Source of the DNA: Pontederia crassipes
Taxonomy: Eukaryota > Streptophyta > Magnoliopsida > Commelinales > Pontederiaceae
DNA length: 64,000 bases
Assembly: GCA_030549335.1 (NCBI GenBank)
Contig: CM060195.1
Coordinates: forward strand, 43,902,991 to 43,966,990
Reading direction: 5' to 3'
Shown here: one piece after another, positions 53,137 through 64,000 of the stretch
How positions within the stretch are numbered: the stretch's first letter is position 1
Layout: each line of letters opens with the position of its first letter
The notes under the pieces: generated by a model
Database searches by the model: none
The model's input: the letters and a program-made list of their open reading frames with translations, nothing else
What the model was told of the DNA's origin: nothing
Program-made: the position numbers and the translations under genes

Positions 53137-53381
53137 TGTTAATAATGCCTTGAATCTGAACTCAGTTGATCCCCTATATAGTCAAGGGGATTTATTTAGA
53201 GTCCCAGTCCGTATGTAATTCCTATCATCTGTCAAAGGAGTGCCTATATAAACTCCCTAGGGGTCTAGACCGAGACCTATCCTTGTAATCATCATTATTT
53301 CATAACAAAGAGCCGCCACCGTTTTTCCTCTTCGTGTTCTTTTATATTTCGTGCGATCCCTCTCTCCCTCTTTTCGTAATA
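53137..53381 (+). repeat. 3' LTR of the Tnt1-like copia
   Basis: 245 bp, about 92% identical by eye to the 5' LTR. The terminal CA has become TA. Confidence 0.92.
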
Positions 53382-53454
53382 TGCACTTTGTTAGGTTTTC
53401 TTCGTTGGTAATTGAAATAACAAATTATATCTTCTAATAATAAAACGTGCACTA

Positions 53455-53906
53455 GCCCTATTTGGTTGCGGGATAAGGAGAGTGGATTACGTGATTTTAA
53501 TCCGACGATAGGGAGGCTACCTTTAAGCGAGGCGGCCATATTCCACCTGCTGTTTGGTTGACATCTTCCAATGTTGGTAATCCTAATCATCATCATGTTT
53601 GGATGTAAAGGTAGAATATTTATTTAAAATGACGACTTCACCCTCGTCTCCTTCGATTAAGATGAAGACGCCCTTTTTTGTGTAATTTTTTTAACAGTGA
53701 AATGACTATTGTGCCATCGACGGATTATCTCTATTCTGTCGAAATTGACGAATACAATAACCCAAAAAATAATGTGCCAACAAGATTAAACATACATCGT
53801 GACCTGTGCACACGTTGTCTCCCACTATTCTTAATTGATCGCATGTTTGGCTGTATTCCAAAGATTACGTCGTTAATCCAGCTGATAACCCGCAACCAAA
53901 CGGGCC
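53455..53906. mobile_element. MITE with GCCCTATTTGGTTGCGGG-type ends
   Basis: The left end GCCCTATTTGGTTGCGGG and the inverse of the right end, GGCCCGTTTGGTTGCGGG, match with one or two changes. Inner inverted similarity continues (GGATTACGTGATTTTAATCC against GGATTAACGACGTAATC). GGCCCGTTTGG ends are usual in PIF/Harbinger-like MITEs. No clear 3-bp duplication seen. 53907-54226 is unremarkable. Confidence 0.6.
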
Positions 53907-54225
53907 GAAGAGATTACCATAATTATGTATATTTATACATATGCCTTAATTATATGTCATTCGAAGAGATGCTAGAGATTAAAATCTTAATGGTTTGATA
54001 ATATTTAACAAACTAATGAAAATATTGATAAATCAAAATAACTTACATCCAACGATTAACTATCTAAACAAAATGTTTGACTCAATATCCATTCTGTCCT
54101 TTTAATCCCTGCCACGGCCAATCCCTCCATCTGCCCTCAGAAGTAATAAACCCAACCAAGTGATGAAACAATACATAATTTGTAATTTGTACAATCTTTA
54201 AAATAATATCTAAAGAAGACTATGC

Positions 54226-54226
<1 letters not shown>

Positions 54227-54258
<32 letters not shown>
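54227..54258. repeat. 32-bp poly(C) tract downstream of copy D
   Basis: Uninterrupted run of 32 C (G on the coding strand of copy D), followed by CT-rich sequence. It lies about 155 bp beyond the stop codon of copy D, possibly within its 3' untranslated region. Confidence 0.9.
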
Positions 54259-54261
<3 letters not shown>

Positions 54262-54412
54262 CTCTTTCTTTCTCTCACACATGTGGTGCTTATGATCGTA
54301 ACTTTTGGTATTTTACCAAAAGCCGCCGAACGAAGTTTATTCTTCAGCTGTAGGAGGTGCGTGCACGTTCGGGTGACAAATTTGTCGAAGTCGGATGCCA
54401 ACATAAAAAAGT

Positions 54413-56369
54413 TCAGGTGTCGCTGGACCTCAAAATGGGGGGGTTGACGTAGGGACCATGGAGCCAACCCTCGGCGACGTACCGGTTGGCCGCCTCGGTC
54501 ATGTGGATGCCGTCCCAGCTGACGTGGGTCGCAGGGTTGTCGCACACCGTGTGCCCCTCCATGTCGCACTTGGCGCTCGAGTTGTAGTTGTAGTTGCCCA
54601 GTCCCGGCGCCCCGCAGCACGTCCTCAGAGCGCCCGCCGTGAACCCTGCACACTTTCCAGTTCTCGTTCAAGGCACATATTATATAATTGGCACAAGACT
54701 GCCATGCATGCAATAAACATTCAGGAACAGAAAAAACTCCATCCATAGAATAGTTTAGCTTTTGGGACGTTTTACATTCATACACGAAGCCTATATACAC
54801 CCAGCAATAGACTCGTTTTTTGTATGGATTTGGAAGGAAACTTCTTTTCGTTCTTTCGGGTCAGATGTCCATCTCAAAGGCAAATGGCGCCCTACGACCG
54901 GTGCATGGGACCCCATGCGCGAGAGGGCGGCTGTTGCACGTGGATGCATGCACTGATGCACAGGTGGCCTAAGTATCGAATATGTCTTGCCTATTGACTA
55001 TTGATCGATACTAGGAGCTTTGAACTTAGATTTTTTTGCATCGATACAACCCAACAAATGCATATTAGGATGGAGGGAGGGAGGGGGGAGTACGTTTAAA
55101 AAGAAAGTCGAATATTAATGATCATAGAGATGATGCAGATGAGTGCAAAATTTGCGTGCGCGTGTGAAACTCGATAGGTTCCAATTATGTGCCTCGAGTG
55201 ATTCATGCATGTCAGGCGTTCAGGGAAGACTCGAAACTCACCATATTTTAACGGGTTGCCGGCGAAGTCAACGACCTGGGCGTAGTAGTCGGCGTACCGA
55301 ATGGACACGGCGGGATACTTGAGGCGCAGCCTGTCCAGGTGCCGGCGCAGCTGCGAGTTGTGGTACCACGACAGGAGATTGAAGCGCTTCAGGCACCCGG
55401 TCCTGTGCCCGTACTGGTCCGGCTTGTACATGTAGAACGACAGGAACAACGGGAAGCACCCCACTGGCAACACCCCCGGCACCACCACGTCCACCACCCC
55501 CAGCCCGAATAGTCTCTGCATTAAGCATGCGTGCATTTATTCGAAGTTAGATCTTCCATCTTTATATGTATGTCCCTATTCGCGCTTTTGTCGGAGAGAT
55601 CAATCACCTCGAGGCCGTCAGCAAGGTCCTGCGTCACGTCCGGCACCAGGGTTCGCGCGTCCTCGATGCTCCAGCCACTAAAGATGGCGGTGGCGTAGTC
55701 GTTCCCTCCGAACTCCCCGACTATCACGAGGGATTTGCTCAGGAAGTCCTTGCAGTCTGCCGTGATAGTTAGATCAGAAATAGAGCAGTTTAATTTCGTA
55801 ATAGAACGCGTCCACGTTGCACCAGAAAAGGCAAACCTTGAGGCCCCCCGCAGATGTAAGGCAGCTTTTCCTCGAACAGTCCGATTTGGTGCGGCAGCGA
55901 CGCGTTGACAAAGATGGCTTTGCCGAGGCCCCTCTGGTGATAGAAGTCGAAGGGTCGCACCGTCGCCGCTATGTGCGCGAAGTTTGCACCCTGGTGGAAG
56001 GTGTGGTTCGCCGCCGTGCATGGCGGAAGCAGTGGCAGGCCGAGTCCTTGCGCTGTGATTAATTAACAAGTGCTCCAATTAGTATAACTACACCGTTTCA
56101 TGACGTCCATCGATCAATCGCCACGATGTTCTTACTGTGTGTATAAAAGTACCTATGAAGTCGATGACCAGACGGCCATCGGAGCACCGGCCAGTGGGGT
56201 GGCCGAAGTACGTCATGCCGTAGGGGAGCTTGGAGAGGTTGATGTTGCCGGTGTCGGAGAGCGAGTCGCCGAAGTTGAACAAGGCATTATATCCCTGGGC
56301 GGAAGAAAACTGGAAGAAATGGCAGGGAAAGAGAAGGAGGGAGAGGAGGAAGAAGGAGATGGTCCTCAT
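54413..56369 (-). CDS. GDSL esterase/lipase copy D (intact)
   Basis: Minus-strand exons 56369-56153, 56052-55837, 55756-55608, 55515-55242 and 54645-54413, GT-AG introns, 363 codons including stop. Exon lengths 216, 149 and 274 for exons 2-4 equal those of copies A and C. The N-terminus MRTISFFLLSLLLFPCHFF is a signal peptide. Block I is FNFGDSLSDTGN, exon 2 has GANFAHIAAT, exon 3 GEFGGNDY, exon 4 VVPGVLPVGCFP, and exon 5 SWDGIHMTEAAN with the catalytic Asp/His pair. It should be a secreted ester/lipid hydrolase; the natural substrate cannot be inferred. It differs from C in many residues and has a 0.6-kb intron 4, so it represents an older branch of the cluster. An in-frame upstream ATG exists at 56447, but the inner start gives the proper signal peptide. 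Confidence 0.93.
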
Positions 56370-56418
56370 GGCTTCGGCGTGGAAGGCGAGCGCTAAAGTG
56401 CCATGCCATCCTGCAGTT

Positions 56419-56424
56419 CTTATA
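56419..56424 (-). promoter_or_regulatory. candidate TATA box of GDSL copy D
   Basis: The minus strand reads TTTGTATAAGAAC about 50 bp before the start codon. The spacing would imply a very short leader, so this is weak. Confidence 0.25.
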
Positions 56425-56524
56425 CAAATAACTATCATCCACTTCACTGTTTCCCCCTTCGTTAAGTCTTTCTATTTCTTGTAATTAATAATATGCAGTA
56501 TTAAGACTCGAATCTTGGACTTAT

Positions 56525-56979
56525 TGTTAGAATATTTAATTACTATTCTAACGTATGGCCTGATTAGTATGTTTCAAATGAATTTAACCTTACAATACTA
56601 AGATTAAATACATCAACATATAGCGTGGAATTTAATTCTTTAAGTTATGAATTGAATTACGTTATCAAACTTAATAGAAAGGTTAATCTTAATCATTGAC
56701 TTGGTATTTGATGGACATATCAGATTAAAGTAAATGTATTATAAATTGATCATCTCTCTGCCCACTAAAGACACGGATAAATCTTCCATCATACCTTGTG
56801 TTAGAAAGAAAAGGGTCAATAAAGAGAAATCAATTTATTAAATACTATGGCTTTGTCTTCCGCTTCAGGTATAATTATTCGTAAAATTTTATTTATTCAA
56901 GATTCTGGATCAATGTGATTAATCTAAATTCAATTCCTTAATTCTTGATAATGTATAAGATCTATTCAAAGATCTTACA
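56525..56979 (+). repeat. 5' LTR of the near-intact copia
   Basis: 455 bp. The first 30 bases contain a perfect 9-bp inverted repeat, GTTAGAATA facing TATTCTAAC. Confidence 0.93.
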
Positions 56980-57544
56980 TGTGGTATCAGAGCTTGAGTT
57001 TTGAACAAATAATTTCTTCATTAAATTTATAATTTCAATAAAAGATTTTGATTTTATTGCATGAATATAAAAGTTCATGATTAAGTATGACCGTCTTATG
57101 AAGTTTTGTTCTCTTGTACCTAAATCTAATTTTATGATGAGTTATTTATGAGTTTAATTAATACTCACAATATTAATTTTGTGTTTTAACGTGTGGAATT
57201 AAAATATTCTTGAAGACTTTATGATGGTTATTTAAAATTTAATGATGTACTATGTAACATAAATGTTAGATAGGTTATGCGTATACGATATATATGTTTC
57301 ATATCGTAGGTTATGTAATAATAACATTATGTTTTTGCCATCATCTTTTGTGAATTTAATGTTTATGGTGTTTCACTTATGATTTATTAAATTCATACAT
57401 TTACATGATATATTAGGATGTTTCAAGATTAAAAATATGAAAACTTACATGAATTTAAGTTACATAGTTTGTCCACCAAAGTGGCCAAACTAAAATGATG
57501 ATAAATATGATGCATGTAATTATACATGAAATTTATGAAATGTC

Positions 57545-57580
<36 letters not shown>

Positions 57581-57824
57581 AATTATATTCACGCTTATGG
57601 GATGCTAGTTACCCAAAGGTAGATCTATTATCTTATAAATGGTGGACTTAATGGAGGTAAAATAATACTTTCATCAAATACATAGGTATATCCAAAGATA
57701 ACATATGTATTTGGTAGAAAATATTTACCTTATCAAATTATGACATTTATTTCAAGGTAATATATTATGGTATCTACCCAAAGGAGAACTATGATATATT
57801 ATAATAGCTAGCATCCAGTCAAAT

Positions 57825-60800
57825 ATGCATTTTTATTTGATTATTGTTTATATTTTATATGCAGCCGTTTCACTTCATTCACATGCTTCGTCTGTTACCA
57901 TGTTCAACGGATTAAATTTTTCTGAATGGCGTGAACAAATCAATTTCGACTTAGGTATATTGGATCTTGACTTAGCGCTCTTAGAAGATACGCCCACTAC
58001 TATAACAGATTCAAGCAGTGAGGATGCAAAATTTTATCACAAAACATGGACACGGTCTAACAGATTAAGTCTTATGTTTATGCGAATGACTATTGCCAAC
58101 AACATTAAGTCTACTATTCCACAAACTGAAAGTGCTAAAGAATATCTTAAGTTTGTGGAAGAAAGATTTCGTTCTACTGATAAGTCACTTGCTGGTACTT
58201 TAATGGCAGAACTCACGATCATGAAGTTTACTGGGTTGCGAAGTATGCAAGATCATATCATCGATATGACTAACATCGCAGCAAGACTCAAGACTTTGGG
58301 CATGGCTGTTGAGGACTCCTTTTTGGTGCAATTTGTCCTTAACTCATTGCCTCCTGAGTACGGACCATTCCAAATTAATTATAATATTATTAAGGATAAA
58401 TGAAATATTAGTGAATTGTCCAGTATGCTTACTCAAGAGGAAGCGAGATTAAAGAAACAAGGAGTTCATTCAGTCAACCTCTTAGGCCATGAAGCTAATA
58501 AAAGACTTAAGGTAAAAGTCAACAAATTCAAGAAAAAGAAAATTCCTGCTAAGGCATTGCAAGTTGAACGAAAGGAACGAAAGCCAGATACTTGTCATTT
58601 CTGTAAAAAGGAAGGACATTATCAAAAGGATTGCCTGAAACGAAAGGCTTGGTTCGAAAAGAAAGGTAAACAATGTCTTTTTGTTTGTTTCGAATCAAAT
58701 TTGATTGAAGTTCCTAATAATACTTGGTGGCTTGATTCTGGTGCTACTACTCATGTATCCAATATGATGCAGGGATTCCTTACGATCCAAACCATAAATC
58801 CAAATGAGAACTTTTTGTTCATGGGAAACTGAATGAAAGCCTCGATTGAAGGAGTAGGGACTTATCGTTTAATTCTGAATACTGGTCATCACCTAGACCT
58901 ATTTCAGACTCTCTATGTACCTTCAGTTTCTAGAAATTTGATTTCTTTATCTAAACTCGATGTTTCTGGTTATAGTGTCAAATTTGGATGTGGAGGTTTT
59001 AATTTGTTTAAGAATACTTGTCTTGTTGGATCAAGTATTCTTAGCAATGATTTATACAAATTAAAACTTGATAATGTCTTTGTTGAATCTCTATTTACTG
59101 TAGATCATAATGTTGGAACTAAACGTAGTATTCAGAATGAAAATTCTGCTTACTTGTGGCATAAACGCCTAGGACATATTTCAAAAGAACGATTACAAAG
59201 ATTAGTAAAGAATGAAATCCTTCCCATTATGAATTTTACTGATTTTGATCTTTGTATAGAATGCATCAAGGGTAAGCAAACCAAACATAACAAGAAAGGA
59301 GCCACAAGGAGTACTCAGCTTCTTGAAATTGTACACACTGATATATGTGGACCTTTTGATACTCCATCTTTTGGTGGAGAAAGATATTTTATCACATTTA
59401 TTGATGATTTTTCACGTTATGGATATATCTATTTGAGTAATGACAAATCTCAAGCAGTTAATTCTCTTGAGATTTATGTCAATGAAGTTGAAAGACAATT
59501 AGATAAAAAGGTAAAAATCATGAGATCTGATAGAGGTGAATACTATAGAAAATATAATGAATTCGGACAATGTCCTGGTCCATTTGCAAAGTTCCTCGAG
59601 AAACATGGCATATGTGCACAATATATTATGCCAGGAATACCTCAACAAAATGGTATTGCTGAAAGGCGTAATAGAACATTAATGGATATGGTTAGGAGTA
59701 TGATGAGTAATTCCTCATTACCCAAATCACTGTGGATGCATGCACTTAGAACTGCAGTATATTTGCTAAATAAGGTTCCTAGTAAGGCTGTTCCAAAAAC
59801 TCCTTTTGAACTGTGTACTGGAAGGAAGCCTAGTTTAAAACATCTTCATATTTGGGGATGTCCTGCAGAAGCTCGTATTTACAATCCACAAGAAAAGAAA
59901 TTGAATTCTCGAACAATTAGTGATTACTTTATTGGTTACCCAGAGAAATCCAAAGGCTATCGATTTTATTGTCCTAATCATAGTCCAAGAATTGTTGAAA
60001 CTGGTAATGCAAGATTCATTGAAAATGGTGAAATTAGTGGGAGCAATAAAGAACAAAATGTGGATATTAATGAAACAAGGGTAACCACACCCATGTCTAT
60101 AAATGTTCCTTTATCCACAAGTAATGAAATTATTGTTCCAATCAATGAACAACATTTGAGTGATGAGTTTCTGCATGAAGAAACTAACTCACAATCATCT
60201 CATGTAAATGAATCACAAGGAATTGCTTTAAGAAAATCACAAAGAGAAAGAAGATCAGCTATTCTGATCGATTATATGGTTTATTTACTTGAATCAGATT
60301 TTGACATTGGTGTCAATAAAGATCCAGTATCATTTTCACAAGCTATTAAGAGTAATGAGTCTGAAAATTGGATCATTGTCATGAAAGAGGAGTTAAGATC
60401 CATGGAACAATTAAAAGTTTGGGATCTCATCGAATTGCCAATAAACTGCAAACGAGTGGGGTGTAGATGGGTCTTTAAGACCAAACTCAACTCAAATGGC
60501 AATATCGAACGATATAAAGCTAGACTTGTTGCCAAAGAATATACTCAGAAAAAAGGCATAGATTACAAGGAAACTTTTTCACCAACTTCAAGAAAAGACT
60601 CATTAAGAATTATAATGGCTTTGGTAGCTCAATATGACTTAGAGTTACATCAGATGGATGTAAAAATAGCCTTTCTTAATGGAGATCTAGAGGAAGAAGT
60701 TTATATGGATCAACCTGAAGGTTTCTCGAAAAAAGGGAGTGAGCATATGGTGTGTAAACTTAATAAGTCAATATATGGACTTAAGCAAGCTTCTCGACAA

Positions 60801-61898
60801 TGGTACATTAAGTTTGATAGTACGATAACATCTTTTGGTTTTGAAGAAAATATAGTAGATCGATGTATATACCGAAAGATTAGTGGGAGCAAGTTTATAT
60901 TTTTGGTTCTGTATGTTGATGACATACTACTTGCTACTAATGATTTTAGTATGCTTCGTGAGATTAAAGATTTTCTCTTTATGAATTTTGAAATGAAAGA
61001 TATGAGAGAGGCATCCTTTGTGATAGGAATAGAAATATTCCGTGATAGACCACAAGAATTGTTAGGATTGTCTCAGAAAGCTTATATTGAAAGAATTCTA
61101 AAGAGATATAATATGGATAAATGTTCAGCTGGAATAGTTCCAATTCAGAAAGGAGACAAATTTAGTCTCATGCAATGTCCAAATAATAATGTGGAACGTA
61201 AGGCAATGGAACATATTCCATATGCATCTGTTGTTGGCAGCTTAAAGTATGCACAAACTTATACGAGGCCAGATATCAATTTTGCTGTAGGAATGTTAGG
61301 GCGATATCAAAATAATCCTGGCATTGATCATTGGAAAGCTGCAAAGAAAGTGTTAAGATATTTACAAGGTACAAAAGACTATATGCTTATGTACAGAAAG
61401 TCCAATCCGCTAGAAGTGATCGGATACTCAGACTCATATTTTGCTGGATGTCTTGACAATCGAAAGTCCACATTTGGTTACCTGTTTCTATTATGTGGAG
61501 GAGCAGTGTCGTGGAAAAGTGCAAAACAAACTGTCGTCGCTACGTCAACTATGGAAGCAGAATTTGTGGGATGCTATGAAGCCACAATTCGTGCTGATTG
61601 GCTGCGAAATTTTATTTCAGGGTTGGGGGTTGTCGACACCATTAGTCAGCCGCTGAAAATTTATTGTGATAATACGACAGTTGTTTCCTTCTCCAAAAAG
61701 GATAAATACTCAAAAGGTGCCATGCCCATGGAAGTTAAGTTTTTCGCTGTGAAGGAGGAAGTTAAGAAACAAAGAGTGTCAATTCAAAATATCAGAACTG
61801 ATCAAATGATAGCAGATCCCTTGACGAAGGGTTTGCCACCAAAGACATTTAAGATGCATCTGCAAAGTATGGGTCTTGGTCAAAATCATGATGAATGA
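57825..61898 (+). pseudogene. copia gag-pol polyprotein, one frame with two nonsense codons
   Basis: A single frame spans the whole protein and is broken only by TGA at 58401-58403 (Trp expected) and TGA at 58830-58832 (probably Arg). gag likely starts around the Met at 57900 (MFNGLNFSEWREQINF). The CCHC knuckle CHFCKKEGHYQKDC is at 58593-58634, protease WLDSGATTHVSN near 58730, and the pre-integrase [10 protein letters not shown] near 59155. The integrase core runs from about 59330, reverse transcriptase from about 60410 with YVDD at 60912-60923, and RNase H has [14 protein letters not shown] near 61429. Only two point mutations separate it from an open polyprotein, which fits the low LTR divergence. 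Confidence 0.92.
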
Positions 61899-62225
61899 CT
61901 CTAATGCTATATTGACACTTTGAGCTCAATAATATGTTTCTTATTTATATTTATTTTCTGTTAATGATGATTGTGTACACTCTATATTTTTATAACAAAA
62001 AATTTTAAAGTGGACCATAATAGATTTATATAACTTAAAGACCTATTTTGATAAATTACAAATGTCGTAGTATATGGAAGGAAGTATGCTGGGTTAGCAG
62101 TGTATAACCGCCATAACTCACATTTGCAAAGTATCAATGTTGGTAATCATGATGAATTTAATCTTATGCGCATCTTATGTTATGCTATTAAGTATAAATA
62201 TTTTCACATCATGCCAAGTGAGAGA

Positions 62226-62664
62226 ATGTTAGAATATTTAATTACTATTCTAACGTATGGCCTGATTAGTATGTTTCAAATGAATTTAACCTTACAATAC
62301 TAAGATTAAATACATCAACATATAGCGTGAAATTTAATTCTTTAAGTTATGAATTGAATTACGTTATCAAACTTAATATCTTAATCATTGACTTGGTATT
62401 TGATGGACGTACCAGATTAAAGTAAATGTATTATAAATTGGTCCTCTCTCTGCTCACTAAAGACACGGATAAATCTTTCATCATACCTTGTGTTAGAAAG
62501 AAAAGGGTCAATAGAGAAAAATTAATTTATTAAATACTATGGCTTTGTCTTCCGCTTCAGGTATAATTATTCGTAAGATTTTATTTGTTCAAGATTCTGA
62601 ATATTAATCTAAATTCAATTCGTTAATTCTTGATAATGTATAAGATCTATTCAAAGATCTTACA
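62226..62664 (+). repeat. 3' LTR of the near-intact copia
   Basis: 439 bp. Compared with the 5' LTR it lacks a 13-bp stretch (after CAAACTTAAT) and a few bases near 62600, plus about ten substitutions by eye. Confidence 0.92.
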
Positions 62665-63339
62665 CTTATCACTAAATTGATGCCAAGTGACAACCACCAG
62701 GTATTTACCTAGTCTGATCAAGATATTTCTTTATTTCTTTTATAGATTACATGTGATTTAAATAATATGTGTTGCTATTCGTGCTGTCTCTATTGCCATT
62801 GATCAAATTGTTCTCTCTTTTCTTTTCTATTGTTCCTTTCCTTCCTTGGCATAACAACTGGCCAAAAGGAACCTGCAGCTAAATAGAAGAAAAGAGGATA
62901 AATTAAGGTGCATGCATATACAACTATATGTGGCATTTAATTATATCCAACTTTTTTTCTTGAGATGAACAGTGGGTGGGTGTTTGAGTTCTTAATTAGA
63001 TACGCAACAAGTCTTAGATGCAGTCATAGACATGGCATCTGTCCAAGAGATGATCACCTAATAAACCATGAAGCTTACAGGTAATAGACAGAGAAGCAGC
63101 ACTCAACAGGTATAAAATTAATTATCTGAACATGGCACAGGCTTATGAACTTCATTAGAGAAATAATATCGTATTAAGTAGGTATGGGGGTTATGTCATT
63201 AAATGCTTTGTATATACGTAATAAATTATATATGTGTGTGTACATACGTATTTCTGTGTCTGTCTCTGTTTGGAAGTTGAGATTGTTGTACCGAACCACG
63301 TGAAAGAATCTTATGGTCTTTGTAATCACTCGCCAAGGC

Positions 63340-63372
<33 letters not shown>

Positions 63373-64000
63373 TATGTACATGTGTGTGGGGTTTTCGAAA
63401 GTATGCATGCATTACATGTGCATGTGGTGAAGTTGCAACCTAGGAAAAGAGTACAATAATTTTTCCATAGTTTAAAATCATTTCGCTTTTGTTTTTCCAT
63501 AGTTTAAAATCATTTCGCTTTTGTTGTTCTCCAATTTTCTTTTCATGCATGCTCGATCTCTCCAAACTTGAGCGGTTCGTTGTTTCTTGTTCATCTATAT
63601 ATGAATTTTTATATACATATATTTGATCTGCTGAAAATCCCCACTACTCGATTAATTATGTAAGAAAATTCTAAATATAAATAATTATGTCCTAGAAAAA
63701 GGGAAAACATTTACTCGGAAATAAAATAAAGAAATTAAATTACCAATCAATGGTGGTTGGTTCCATGGATAAGTGCATCAAAAAGTTTTTTCCTCTTAAT
63801 GTCATCATTGTGAAAAAAATAATTTCAATCCTTCATGTGGTAATAGTATCTAAATTGCTAAAATACAGGAAAACTGGAAAAATGATTGCCTAAAAAGATG
63901 AAACAAATACATAAACACACAAATCAGAGAACATGTATAGGAGTTAATAGTGGCGTAAATCGTATAAATTAAAGTTTTTAAATAAGATGTTACGAAGTGA
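62665..64000. other. right flank, no gene recognised
   Basis: Intergenic sequence with a (CT)n run at 63342-63371. Around 63070 the motif TAATAGACAGA resembles sequence near 12680 and 31670 in the duplicated block, but the match is short. No ORF with a recognisable domain. Confidence 0.4.
63460..63523. repeat. 32-bp perfect tandem duplication
   Basis: Two adjacent copies of a unit beginning TTTTTCCATAGTTTAAAATC. No associated gene. Confidence 0.9.

Larger units (their letters stand above)
48857..53381 (+). mobile_element. complete Tnt1-like Ty1/copia retrotransposon
   Basis: The 5' LTR is 48857-49102 and the 3' LTR 53137-53381, both starting TGTTAATAATG and ending TCGTAACA or TCGTAATA, flanked by the perfect 5-bp duplication TGCAC (48852-48856 and 53382-53386). 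A primer-binding site, TAGTATCAGAGC, follows the 5' LTR (first G changed to A), and a GGTGGAGATT purine tract precedes the 3' LTR. By eye the LTRs differ at about 19 positions, mostly transitions, plus one indel in 245 bp. It therefore inserted some time ago and decayed by C-to-T change. Domain order gag-protease-integrase-RT-RNase H is copia-type. Confidence 0.93.
56525..62664 (+). mobile_element. near-intact Ty1/copia retrotransposon
   Basis: LTRs 56525-56979 and 62226-62664 start TGTTAGAATATTTAATTACT and end AAAGATCTTACA, flanked by the perfect 5-bp duplication CTTAT (56520-56524 and 62665-62669). The primer-binding site TGGTATCAGAGC lies two bases after the 5' LTR. The LTRs differ by a handful of substitutions and small deletions, so this element is younger than the one at 48857. 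It inserted about 150 bp upstream of GDSL copy D. Confidence 0.94.

Noticed and set aside
54210-54800. 196-codon minus-strand frame over exon 5 of copy D
   Set aside because: It is out of frame with the GDSL reading frame and ends in poly(G); the exon structure of copy D explains the region.

Overview
The window is plant nuclear DNA, almost certainly from a flowering plant. Five-exon GDSL esterase/lipase genes with standard GT-AG introns sit in AT-rich sequence packed with plant-type transposons: hAT, CACTA, Mutator-like and PIF/Harbinger-like elements, and Ty1/copia and Ty3/gypsy LTR elements. The GC-rich exons in AT-rich surroundings would fit a monocot, but the species cannot be fixed from the sequence alone.

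The host genes form a tandem family on the minus strand. Copy A (6669-11249) keeps all five exons but carries a 3-bp deletion inside the catalytic Asp-x-x-His block and a stop codon shortly after it. Copy B (remnants between 14108 and 25690) is a wreck with a split exon 4. Copy C (26381-31266) is intact, 376 codons, with a 3.4-kb fourth intron homologous to that of A. Copy D (54413-56369) is intact, 362 codons, more diverged, with a 0.6-kb fourth intron. A, B and C descend from a duplicated block that also carried the start of a papain-like cysteine protease (broken remnant at about 12.7 kb) and an upstream stretch (13.1-14.1 kb, matching 38.7-39.2 and 42.2-42.7 kb). Because A and C are alignable by eye, each serves as an 'empty site' that exposes insertions in the other.

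The rest is mostly transposons. From left to right: a complete but dead hAT element (235-4076, perfect 8-bp target duplication) with a solo LTR in its transposase gene; a decayed solo LTR (about 4.4-6.2 kb); copy A with a hAT-type MITE in intron 4 and a 1.1-kb foldback element upstream; a nest in copy B's intron (a copia solo LTR split by a small gypsy-like element and by a CACTA element); a Pack-MULE-like element (19.5-21.8 kb); several MITEs; copy C; a 5.4-kb CACTA element (33253-38670) carrying exons and introns of a Y14/RBM8A-like RNA-binding protein gene; intergenic AT-rich DNA with MITEs; a truncated copia (45.4-47.6 kb); a complete Tnt1-like copia (48857-53381, target duplication TGCAC); copy D; and a nearly intact copia (56525-62664, target duplication CTTAT) whose polyprotein frame is broken only by two nonsense codons.

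Only GDSL copies C and D look like functional host genes. Both should encode secreted esterases/lipases with the Ser, Gly, Asn and Asp/His blocks in place. The most interesting feature is the CACTA element carrying the Y14 3' half, followed by copy A's damaged catalytic block and the apparent mosaic nature of pseudogene B.
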